A DNA stretch of 64,000 bases from Anniella stebbinsi (taxonomy: Eukaryota > Chordata > Lepidosauria > Squamata > Anniellidae): contig JARDYH010000001.1 in assembly GCA_029215795.1 (NCBI GenBank), forward strand, positions 183,465,654-183,529,653, written 5' to 3'. Every line of letters starts with the position of its first letter. Within the stretch, counting starts at the first letter, position 1. Positions 42,167 through 51,365 of this stretch are shown here, one piece after another. The position numbers and the translations under genes were made by a program. The notes under the pieces were generated by a model, which saw only the letters and a list, made by a program, of their open reading frames with translations, made no database searches and was not told the origin of the DNA.

Positions 42167-42941
42167 CAACTATGTTTTTAAGGCAACAAAGACACATACA
42201 CACACAAACTGTTAGATGTGATCAACATCAAGTGTGCAAGAAACTCAGCCTGTCATAAGGAAGGAATGCAGCAGAGAATCAGATAGTTAGTCAGTGAGAG
42301 AGATGTTTGAACTCTCTTCTTTATTTTGACTGGTTAGTAGTATCTCTTTAACTGAAGAGTCTAGGTGAGTCCCGTAAGGCAGTTCTCAAGCTTGCTTCCT
42401 GGTTCTAACTGCTCTCTCTATGACAGTTATGTTTTCTAATGACAGTTAGTAGGAAATCTTCAAGACATCTTGATAAGATTAGTTCATCTCTCTGCTCCTA
42501 TTCCATCAATTCATGTTTCAGTTTTGTTCTAAGAATAAACAGATTCATTTTTTGTTCTCTGCTATTAAAGAATTGCCTCTAGCATTGTTCTTTAAGAACA
42601 AACCAATTCTGACTTCCGCTAATACAAACGACATCTAGGAATATAACAGCTTGCTGGTTACTGTATCATATTTACTTGAAAAAAAGGGGTTGGACACCCT
42701 AAAATAAACAGGGGCAGGAATTGTTTAGCACTTTTGTCTTGTAGCAGAAATGAAGCTGGATGCAGAAAGACAAGAAGGGTCCTCAAGGCACTGCAATTCT
42801 TTCTCTCCCCCTTTCATCTTCCCGCTGTTCTGAGAGAAGAGAGCCTCTTCTTTTCTCTCCCAGTCCTTCTATTGCCCAGACTGGTGGGGGGGGGACTTCA
42901 AGCAGAGAAAGTAGCTCCAGAGGGTTTGAGGAGACACATAG
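42167..42941. other. Unclassified sequence
   Basis: AC-rich patch near 42,188-42,207; otherwise no gene or transposon end recognised. Confidence 0.35.
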
Positions 42942-43445
42942 TGGCTGGTTTTGCATGACATATTAGGCAACGGAGGAGGGGGAGAGAGCGTACTGACCAT
43001 GTGTTAGGGAGGAGGTGCTCCCCACACGACACACTGCTACCCCGTCCATTGAGTGGCTGAAAATTCCAGCATCCATCTTGGTTGCTGCGTCTCCTCCCTC
43101 CCCCTCCCTCAGTCTTCCAGCCATATCCCAGCATGCACTGCAAGTTCTGCCAGCTCTATCAGAGCAGCTGGGGTTTCTTGGCTGCTCCGGCCAGCAGAAC
43201 TCTATGCCCACACGGAATAGTGCATGGAGAGAGGGGGGTTGGTTTCGGATGACACTTTAAACAATGGGCTTCGAGCTAAACAACTTGCAAGCCCATTGTT
43301 TCTCTCTGTTGCTTAATTGGGCAGAATAGCATACCATCAGTTGTGTGTGCATGGTGTGTAACCCTCCACACGACACGATAAGCAATACAACTGACGGTTG
43401 CTTCCCTCCCTCTGTTGCCTAATGAGTCGCGTGAAACCAGCTATT
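42942..43445. mobile_element. Harbinger-like MITE related to the 879-5032 element
   Basis: The left end GGCTGGTTTTGCATGACATA with TTAGGCAACGGAGG (42,943-42,977) is answered by CCTCTGTTGCCTAATGAGTC and GCGTGAAACCAGC (43,410-43,442). Inside, TGTGTGTGCATGGTGTGTAA with CCACACGACACGATAAGCAA recalls 938-985 of the Harbinger-like element, and TTTCGGATGACACTTTAAAC (43,240) repeats the end motif. No coding capacity. Confidence 0.65.
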
Positions 43446-43625
43446 GGCTCTCATTCTCTTTCAGGTTTCCTCCTGCTCATGTGGCTACTGCTCCCACCTT
43501 GTGCTCCAACTATCATGAGAGGTCCAACTAACTCTCAGGTACTGTAGCCAGCTCCAGCACCTACAGGAGTCCAGGATCTGACTCACCTCATACTGTTCCT
43601 CCCCATCCCCCCTGATGGATGGTGG

Positions 43626-43883
43626 TCAGGACCGAGTATGGAGGGGGTGTGGTGGGGATGCCAGGGCCAACATTGACCGGTGAAAACCTGGGTGCACCCG
43701 AAGCGATGCTAGGACACATAACTGGAATGCCATAGGGTTAATTTGCTGGGAGATGATAAATGGCCCGATGTGGCATGCATCTAATTTCCTGGATGGCATC
43801 TGGGAGTGTAAGAACCTGGTTGACAGCCATACCTGATCCCCCACCTTCAAAGAGGCCCCTTCCTTATGGTGGCGGTCTGCCAC
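43626..43883 (-). pseudogene. Gypsy integrase C-terminal region (GPY/F-like)
   Basis: YADRHHK-like start, EGASLKVGDQVWLSTRFL, then KLDACHIGPFIISQQINPMA and LRVHPGFHRSML: the SH3-like VGDxVWL and IGPF.I..... N..A blocks typical of the region after the gypsy integrase core. Whether a chromodomain follows cannot be seen. Confidence 0.8.
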
Positions 43884-43920
43884 CTTTTGTAGGCCTCCTT
43901 GGCCCGTTCCAGCTGCTCCT

Positions 43921-44523
43921 TCAGAGCTGCCCGAAATTGCCAGTAACTCTTGGGCCGCCTACTCTGCCACTGGGGACTGTGGAGGGAGAGAGGACTGTTG
44001 AGAAGAACCATGGGTGCTGGCCATAATTAACAAAGAACAGAGTTTGCCATGTGGAAGCGTGCACCGAGGTATTGTAGGCAAACTCCGCAACCGGCAAGAG
44101 CCCCACCCAGTCGTCCTGCTGGAAACTGATATAGCAGTGCAGATACTGTTCCAACATCGCATTGGTCCATTCTGTCTGGACATCTGACTGGGGATGGTGA
44201 GCTGAGGACAGATGGACCCCAATGTCCAAGGATTCAAACAATGCTTGCCAGAACCAGAAGGTAAACTGGGCTCCACGGTTGGAGATCAGGCAGTCTGGAA
44301 GGCCATGGAGGTGAAAGGCCTGGGCCATGAACATCTTTGTCATCTCCTGAGCTGAGGGGAGACCTGCACAAGGGAGGAAGTGAACCATCTTGCTGAACAG
44401 GTCCACTACAACCCGAACAGAGGTCTTCCCCTGAGAGAGAGGGAAGTCTGTGATGAAGTCCAAGGACACAGTCCACCAAGGTCCTGGGGGAGTCACCAGA
44501 GGAAGCAAGAGCCCCTGTGCCAA
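43921..44523 (-). pseudogene. Gypsy integrase catalytic core
   Basis: PWWTVSLDFITDFPLSQG carries the first catalytic Asp; SNRGAQFTFWFWQALFE is the second block, where the usual SDRG/SDNG Asp is Asn; HHPQSDVQTEWTNAMLEQY carries the Glu. The D-to-N change would remove metal binding. The following frame overlaps the zinc-binding part (44,493-44,906) with a frameshift between. Confidence 0.85.
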
Positions 44524-44906
44524 CCTGGCTGTCCTTTGGCCTGGCAGCAGGTGTCACATGTTGCCACATAACCCTTGATGTTGGCCTGGATCTGTGGCCA
44601 CCAGAACTCCCGCAATGCCAAGTGGAGGGTTTTAAAAGACCCAGAGTGACCCCCTGGCTGGCTATCATGGCACAGATGAAGCACCGCCCCCTGAATAATG
44701 TCTGGAGGGATATATAGCCAGTCCCTATGCAGGAAGATACCATTCTGCAAAGAAAATGGGGTGTCCATACCCTGACCCCCATCCTGGAGCTCCTGCATGT
44801 GTGCCTGAGCAAATGAATCACTCTGCTGCAGGTCCCGCACCCGATCCTCCAAAGACTGTGGCTGTAGCACGGCTGCAAAGTTCTGGAGAGGCAGGATGGA
44901 GCACAA
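44493..44906 (-). pseudogene. Gypsy integrase zinc-binding domain (HHCC)
   Basis: LCHDSQPGGHSGSFKTLHLA and YVATCDTCCQAKG give the H...H...C..C order of the integrase zinc finger. It directly precedes the core domain. Confidence 0.82.
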
Positions 44907-44924
44907 CGAGACCTCTTCCTTTCC

Positions 44925-45339
44925 TTATATTTGCCGCCCTGGCAAATATAACACCGTGAACTGGAACCTGTAAGAGAAAATGGACCACTGGATTTGTTTC
45001 TGGTTGAGGTGCTGGGCCATCTGCAGATGTTCCAGATTCTGGTGGTTGGTGTGTACCTGCAGTGGATATTGCACCCCCTCTTGGAAGAATTTGTTACAGT
45101 CAGCCAAAACTAGGCTGACAACTGTTACCCAGAGGACTTTCTCTTCTGCCGCTCCCAGACTTTGGAATGGCCTGCTGGAGGAGAATGTCATAAAGACTGA
45201 TCTCTTCTGGCAGGCCTACCCAGTTGAGTTTTAAGAGTTTTATCGGTGTTTTATTGGTATTTAATAATGAATTGGTTTAATGTGCTTTTAATCAGTTTTA
45301 TGTGTTTTATATTTGAAGTTGTTCCCCTCCTCGATCCAG

Positions 45340-45372
<33 letters not shown>

Positions 45373-45460
45373 GGTGGCGCCATGCCTCAAATGCTGCCTT
45401 GATTGCCAATAACTCCTTCTCCCAGATGGCGTAATTCTGCTCGGAGTCGTTGAGCTTTTG
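44925..45460 (-). pseudogene. Gypsy RNase H region interrupted by LINE tail
   Basis: Right part (45,373-45,450) reads NYAIWEKELLAIKAAFEAWR; left part (44,925-45,088) reads EGVQYPLQVHTNHQNLEHLQ, the usual TDHKNLEYLQ block with Asp changed to Asn. The two are separated by the insertion at 45,089-45,372. Confidence 0.8.
45089..45372 (+). mobile_element. LINE 3' tail with (ATC)n end inserted in gypsy RNase H
   Basis: Contains the coding end QRTFSSAAPRLWNGLLEENV (45,145-45,185), a T-rich 3' UTR and an ATC microsatellite (45,337-45,372). Inserted so that the gypsy frame resumes on either side. The (ATC)n tail is shared with 60,731-61,229. Confidence 0.75.
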
Positions 45461-45669
45461 GGATTAGAATGTACTCAGAAGGAGGTTCTGATCCACTCCT
45501 ACAGGCTGCAGCAGTACGGCGGCCACTGCCTTGTCTGAAGTATCAGCCTCCACAGTGAAGGGTTGTGTAGGATCAGGCTGCTACAGAATGGGCTCTGCTG
45601 TGAAAGCCTTCTTTGGGTGCTGAAAAGCCTGTTGGACAGCCTCGGTCCACCGGAACGGCCCCTTCCCCT

Positions 45670-46548
45670 TCAGCAACTCTGAGATGGGTATAGTGAGTTG
45701 CGTAAAGTGGGAGATGAACCGGCGATAATGGTTTGCAAAGCCAAGGAGTCGCTGCCATCCTTCACTGATCGTGGAGCCTGCCACTGCACTACTATCTTCA
45801 CTTTCACATGGTCCATCTGGATCCCTGCTGGGGAGATGCAATGACCCAGAAAGTCCACAGTGGTGAGGTCAAACTCACACTTTTCAAGCTTTGTAAACAA
45901 GCTGTTATCCCCTAAGTGCTGCAACATGGCCCGACATGCTGAACGTGTTACTGGGGGTTCCTGGATTAGACTAGAATATCGTCCAAGTAGACTATCAGGA
46001 AGCAGTCCAAGAAGTCCCAGAAGATGTCATTCATCAGGTGCCCATTACTGGGTTCAAAACGCCATCTTCCATTCATCCCCCTCCCTAATATTATATGCCC
46101 CTCAGAGATCCAACTTAGTGAATATCTGAGCTTCCTGGAGTCATTCCATCAGTTCCGGGATCAAGGGTAGGGGGTACCTGTTCCAGATCGTGATCTGGTT
46201 AAGGGCCCTGTAGACATTGCAGGGCCGGAGCTCCCCACATTTTATCTTTACAAAGAGCACTGGAGCTGCTGTGGGTGAGGTAGAGGGCCTAATAAACCCA
46301 CGGTCCAGATTCTTTTTTATGAAGCCCCACAGCTCAGCTAACTCAGGCACAGACAATGAATAAATCCACCCAACTAGAATTTTGGAACCTGGGACCAACT
46401 CGATGGGACAATCATAAGGACGATTTGGTGGCAACTGTTCCACTTCCCTCTTACCAAACACGTCCCAGTATTCTTGATATTTGAGGGGTAACCCCTCCAG
46501 TTGGACTCCTCCTTTGCTGGCCAAGAGAGTCTGTTCTCTTGGGACCAC
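45670..46548 (-). pseudogene. Gypsy reverse transcriptase
   Basis: From the right: KYQEYWDVFGKREVEQLPPN, DCPIELVPGSKI, FIKKNLDRGFIRPSTSPTAA, YRALNQITIWNRYPLPLIPE, then (frame shifted) the IVYLDDILV catalytic motif with YLDD at 45,978-45,989, then LEKCEFDLTTVDFLGHCISP and the FAN.YRRFI block of the thumb. A stop or frameshift separates most blocks. The catalytic aspartates remain. Confidence 0.87.
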
Positions 46549-46604
46549 ACAACAGTCCTGGCAATGAGGTGAGGGAAAGGAGATCTGCCCTGCTGACCAC
46601 TGTG

Positions 46605-49327
46605 CTACACATATGTGCCAAATTTCAGAACAATCCCTCCAACCCTGTATTTTATATGATTTTTTTAAAAGAATGTTCTACTTTTGACAGCTGGTTGACT
46701 GGGCCGCCCTGGTGTCAAAAGACTTGTCTGCTTTTTTCCATTGGCTTGCATTGGGGGAAACGCGTCAATAAATGATGACATGAAACTTGGGGAGCCAGGA
46801 ATAGCAAGCTCCAATCTACAATGTCCAAAAAGTTTCAAGTCTCTTTTTTTTAAAATGAAAAAGTTATAGGGGGTCCCCCAAAAGTCCCACCCCACCCCCT
46901 GCTGTAACTACTACATTTTTAAAGACAAAAACTTGAAACTTGTGGGACATTGAAGATGGGATCTGGCTAGTCATGTGTGAAAAAAATTCAGAGCAATTGC
47001 TCAAACTCTCGATTTTATATGATTTTTTTAAAAAGATTGTGGTACTTTGAAAGAAACAGGGCAGCCCGGTCAACCAGCTGTCAAAACTAGAACAATCTTT
47101 TAAAAATTCATATAAAATCGAGGGTTTGTGCAATTGCTTTGACATTTAATACACATTACTAGCAATAGACAATCTGCACAGGAACACACTTTCAAGTTGC
47201 AAATTTTTAAAATAATGAAGTTACAGGGGGGCTTTTGGGGGACCCCATATAACTTTTTTATTTTAAATTATAGACTAGCCAGGACTAGCAACATCCCATC
47301 TGCAAAGTCCAACAAGTTTCATGTCTATACCTTCTAAAATAAAAAAAGTTAAACCCATTTAAGTTCTTTAAGGAAAGCATATGTCTATTGTCTAATACTT
47401 TTTTATATAACTTTTCTATTTTTAAGTTAGAGACTTGAAGGTGGCCCACAGTGCTTATGTGATATGCCTAAGTATGTGTATGAAATTTCAGAACAATCCC
47501 TCCACCCCTGTATTTTATATGAATTTTTGAAAGATCGAAGATCGTTTAACTTTTGACAGCTCTGTCTGTCTGACAGCAAAGCCACGTGTATTCAGAGCTG
47601 TCAAAAAGTTGCACAATCTTTCAAAAATTGTTCTGAAATTTAACACACATACTTAGGCATATTCCATAAGCACTCTGACCAAGTTTCAAGTCCGTAACTT
47701 TTAAAATACAGAATTATTATTATTATTATTATTATTATTATTTACATTTATATACCACCCCATAGCTGAAGCTTTCTGGGCGGTTTACAAAAATTAAAAG
47801 ATTGAACACTAAAAAGACAATATACAAAATTTAAAACCATAAACATAAAACAGCTGACATTTAAAACATTTTAAACTGTTAAGCCTAGCCACAAAGTCAG
47901 TTAAAACCTCAACTTAAGCTATTGAAATGCCTGGGAGAAAAGGAAAGTTTTGACCTGGCGCTGAAAAGATAACAGTGTTGGTGCCAGGTGGGCCTCATCA
48001 GGGAGATCATTCCATAATTGGGTGGCCACCACAGAGAAGGCCATCTCTCTTGTTGCTGTCCTCCGAGCTTCCCTCGGAGTAGGCACTTGGAGGAGGACCT
48101 TAGATGTTGAGCGTAGTGTACGGGTAGGTTCATGTCGGGAAAGGCATTCCATCAGGTATTGTGGTCCCAAACCGTGTAAGGCTTTATAGGTTAAAACCAG
48201 CACCTTGAATCGGGCTCGGAAACATACAGGCAGCCAATGCAAGTGGGCCAGAATCGATCTTATATGTTCGAACCTTCTGGTCCCTATTACCAATGTGGCC
48301 GCTGCATTTTGCACAAGCTGCAGCTTCCGAACCATCTTCAAGGGCAGCCCCACATAGAGCGCATTGCAGTAATCTAACTTGGAGGTTACCAGAGCATAGG
48401 CAACTGAAGCCAGGTTATCCCTGTCCAGATAGGGGCATAGCTGGGCCACCAGCCGAAGTTGGTAGAAGGCACTCTGTGCCACCAAGGCCACCTGAGCCTC
48501 ACGTTCTAGGAGAACCCCCAAGCTACAAACCTGCTCCTTCAGGGGGAGTGCAACCCTATCCAGAACAGGTTGAACACCCTCCATCCGGTCAGAGGAACCC
48601 CCCACTAACAGCATCTCAGTCTTGTCCGGATTGAGTTTCAGTTTATTAGCTCTCATCCAGTCCATTGTCACAGCCAAACAACGGTTCAACACATCCACAG
48701 ACTCACCTGATGAAGATGAAAAGGAGAAGTAGAGTTGCGTGTCATCAGCATACTGATGACAACGCACTCCAAAACTCTGGATGACTGCACCCAACTGTTT
48801 CATGTAGATGTTGAACAGCATGGGGGACAAGACTGACCCCTGTGGAACCCCAAACTGGAGAATCCATGGGGCCGAGCACCACCTTCTGGAGCCGACCTGT
48901 CAAGTAGGAGTGGAACTACTACAACGCAGTGCCTCCCACTCCCAACTCAGCCAGTCATGCCAGAAGGATACCATGGTCGATGGTATCGAAAGCCGCTGAG
49001 AGATCAAGGAGAATCAACAGAGTCACACTCCCCCTGTCCTTCTCCCGACATAGGTCATCATACAGGGCAACCAAGGCTGTTTCCATGCCAAAACCAGGCC
49101 TGAAACCTGACTGAAATGGATCCAGATAATCAGTCTAATCCATTTCTGTCTCAAAAAGCAACTCTATAGGGCAAAATACTCCGAATTAAATATCGGATAT
49201 CTGCTAATTATCGAATAACCGATCCAACTCAATACAGAAAACCTCTAATATTATCGGATCCGAAATTTTTTATATCGGAATTTCCAATAACAATATGATA
49301 AGATAATTTCGGCCATGCACATCCCAA
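46605..49327 (-). mobile_element. AT-rich palindromic DNA element, right copy, split by an L2
   Basis: Ends at the right with GGCCATGCACATCCCAA, the complement of the 27,832 start, after an ATCGG/TATCGG-rich terminal zone (49,180-49,315). Internal blocks (AGTTACGGACTTGAAACTTG complement at about 47,680; TATGCCTAAGTATGTG at 47,465) match the left copy. The interior is itself built of inverted sub-repeats: 47,465-47,560 is answered by 47,590-47,670. An L2 occupies 47,711-49,136. Target duplications of the two outer ends do not match (GTTAAGGC left, CCAGGCAC right). Confidence 0.65.
47711..49136 (-). mobile_element. L2 LINE, 5'-truncated, with long open ORF2 end
   Basis: The (ATT)n tail at 47,711-47,742 marks the 3' end. 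ORF2 is open for 303 codons (47,919-48,830): SPMLFNIYMKQLGAVIQ (motif B end), CHQYADDTQLYFSF (motif C), MDWMRANKLKLNPDKTEMLL, YLDRDNLASVAYALVTSKLD, ALYVGLPLKMVRKLQLVQN, LHWLPVCFRARFKVLVLTYK, ending ATQLWNDLPDEAHLAP. The upstream part in other frames (48,830-49,130) includes the VPQG and FDTIDH-like blocks. Youngest-looking L2 of the window apart from its truncation. Confidence 0.9.
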
Positions 49328-49449
49328 CCAGGCACCAAATGCAAGAGTTGCTTCCAACGATCTTACTGCGCGCTGGCCAGTCTCACATCCCAACCAGGCA
49401 CCAAATGCAAGAGTTGCTTCCAGGGATCTTACTGCGCGCTGGCCAGTCT
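49318..49449 (+). repeat. 66-bp tandem duplication, two units
   Basis: The unit beginning CACATCCCAACCAGGCACCA at 49,318 is repeated from 49,384 with two or three changes (CAACGATC / CAGGGATC). The first unit starts with the last bases of the AT-rich element's end. The open frame across it is therefore an internal duplication, not a protein repeat. Confidence 0.93.
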
Positions 49450-49589
49450 TTTATGGGAAGTGTGGCAATTAGGAATTGCTGTCAGCTGCATTGGCCTTCA
49501 GTCGGCCCTTGTCTGTTCTCGTAAAGCACCACTTCCCCAACACTCCCAGACTCAGCTGTTCCTCTTCTCTGGCTAATCCCTTAGCTAAA

Positions 49590-50350
49590 GCACAACACCT
49601 AGTTATTTCAGTCTGTCCTCATACGCCTTTGTTTCCAGACCTCTGATCATTGTTGTTGCCCTCCTCTGAACCCCCTTCAGCTTGTCTGCATCCTTCTTGA
49701 AGTGTGGTTCCCAGAACTGGATGCAATACTCAGGATGAGGCCTAACCAGTGCCAAACATAGGGGAATCAGTACCTCGCACGATTTGGAAGCTATACTTCT
49801 ATTAATGCAACCCAAAATAGCATTTGCTTTTTTTGCGGCCACATCACACTGTTGGCTCATATTCAGCTTGTGATCTACAAAACTTCCAAGAACCTTCTTG
49901 CTTGTAGTATTGCTGAGACCCCATCTTGTAACTGTATATTTGGTTTCTTTTTCCTAGGTGTAGAACTTGGCATTTATCTCTCTTAAATTTCATTATGTTG
50001 TTTTCAGCCCAGCGTTCCAGTCTATCAAGATGACTTTGAAGTTTGTTTCTATCTTACAGGGTATTAGCTATCCCACCCAATTGTGTGTCATCTGCAAATT
50101 TGATAAGCATTCCCTGCACCTCCTCACTGAAATCATTAATAAAAAATATTGAAGAGCCCTGGCCCCAGGACTGAGCTTTGCAGTACCCTGCTCTTTACCT
50201 CCCCCACCCCCAGTTTTTGAAGGTACCACTGATAAGCACTCTTTGAGTCCGAATCTGTAGCCAACTGTGGATCCAACTAACAGCTGTTCCAACTAGCCCA
50301 CTAGTTTGTTAATCAGAATGTTCTTTGTCAAAAGCTTTGCTGAATAAAGC
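49590..50350 (-). mobile_element. CR1 LINE ORF2 fragment
   Basis: Reverse strand: [67 protein letters not shown] (49,603-49,860); further left-to-right the RT palm (50,090-50,110, complement of FADDTQLGGI-like) and FDKEHSD-like end at 50,330. 3' end missing on the left, 5' part missing on the right. Confidence 0.85.
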
Positions 50351-50737
50351 TTTGTAGAGTACACGGCAGACCTCTTTGTTGTCTCACATCATGGTGGGAG
50401 GACTTGGAATCATGACAGGATGTGAGGAGTTAAAAAAGGATCTCACCAAAATGGGCGAATGGGCATACAAGGGGTGGATTGTAGTAAGTCAGCTGGGGGT
50501 CAGGGAAGTAGGGAGAACTACAGGAGAACAGCAGTGGCTGGATGAGCCAGCTGGGAGGAATCTGGAGGGTTGGGGAGGGATTTGTGCCTTCATAGCTGAA
50601 TAGCTAGGGGGTTGGATGTGTGAGAGAAAGAGAGAGGAAGGGGTTGGGGTTGAGAGTTGGAGGAATTCTGAAAAAGAGTGAGGACCAGTTCACACAATCA
50701 CTGTAGCATGTTTAAATTCCTGGAGGAGAAGGTTATC
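50351..50737. other. Unclassified sequence
   Basis: Nothing recognised in this stretch; a GAGAGAAAGAGAGAGG patch lies near 50,620. Confidence 0.35.
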
Positions 50738-51170
50738 ATTGAATCACAGAATCACAGGAAAGTACAGTTTGAAGGGGCCTATAAGGCCATCAAGTCAATG
50801 CAGGAATCTACCTTAAAGCATCCATGACAGATGGTTGTCCAGCTGCCTTTTGAAAGCTTCTAGTGTGGGAGAGCCCACCACCTCCCTAGGTAATAGGTTT
50901 CCATTGTCATACTGCTCTAACAGTCAGGAAGTTTTTCCTGATGTCCAGATGGAATCTAGCTTCCTGTAACTACAGCCCATTATTCCTTGTCCTGCACTCA
51001 GGGATGACCAAGAAGAGATTCTGGCCCTCCTCTGTGTGACATTCTTTCAAATATTTGAAGAGTGCTATCATGTCTCCTCAGTCTTCTTTTCTCCAGGCTA
51101 AACATGCCCAGTTCTTTCAATCTCTCCTCATAGGGCTTTGTTTCCAGACCCCTGATCATCCTATCATTGG
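50738..51170 (-). mobile_element. CR1 LINE 3' end
   Basis: Starts with the terminal repeat (GAATCACAGAATCACAGG), then TGAAGGGGCCTATAAGGCCA, GGTTGTCCAGCTGCC, CAGTCAGGAAGTTTTTCCTG, and complement of GMFSLEK and [13 protein letters not shown] up to about 51,165. Confidence 0.87.
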
Positions 51171-51365
51171 CTTCTAGTCCTGATGGCTATGTGCTACGTC
51201 CAGTATCAGAATAAACAAACCTATGTACACCACTTGCTGGGGAACATGGATGGGAGGGTGCTGTTGCACTTGTGTCCTGCTTGTGAGTTTCCCTTTGACA
51301 GCTGGTTGGCCACAGGGCTAGATGAACTGTTGGTCTAATCCAGCATGGCTCTTATGTTCTTAACA
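51171..51365. repeat. Dispersed repeat ending ...CATGGCTCTTATGTTCTTA
   Basis: Contains CTTGCTGGGGAACATGG, GGGAGGGTGCTGTTGCACTT, CCTGCTTGTGAGTTTCC and GATGAACTGTTGGTCTAATC; the order and the final ATGTTCTTA are typical of a common reptile interspersed repeat. I do not know its family name with certainty. Confidence 0.5.

Larger units (their letters stand above)
43446..46605 (-). mobile_element. Ty3/gypsy-type LTR retrotransposon pol remnant
   Basis: On the minus strand from right to left: end of protease/start of RT (46,548), RT with YLDD motif, RNase H split by a LINE tail, integrase zinc-binding and core domains, and an integrase C-terminal (GPY/F-like) region ending near 43,626. No LTR, gag or complete protease was found; the right edge breaks at about 46,605 into the AT-rich palindromic element. 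Frames are broken several times. Confidence 0.88.

Noticed and set aside
45337..45372. ATC repeat as a possible CRISPR or regulatory array
   Set aside because: It is a simple trinucleotide microsatellite forming a LINE tail.
47590..47670. Foldback in the AT-rich element as a possible microRNA precursor
   Set aside because: It is part of the repeated inverted sub-units of a DNA element present twice; no sign of a conserved mature strand.
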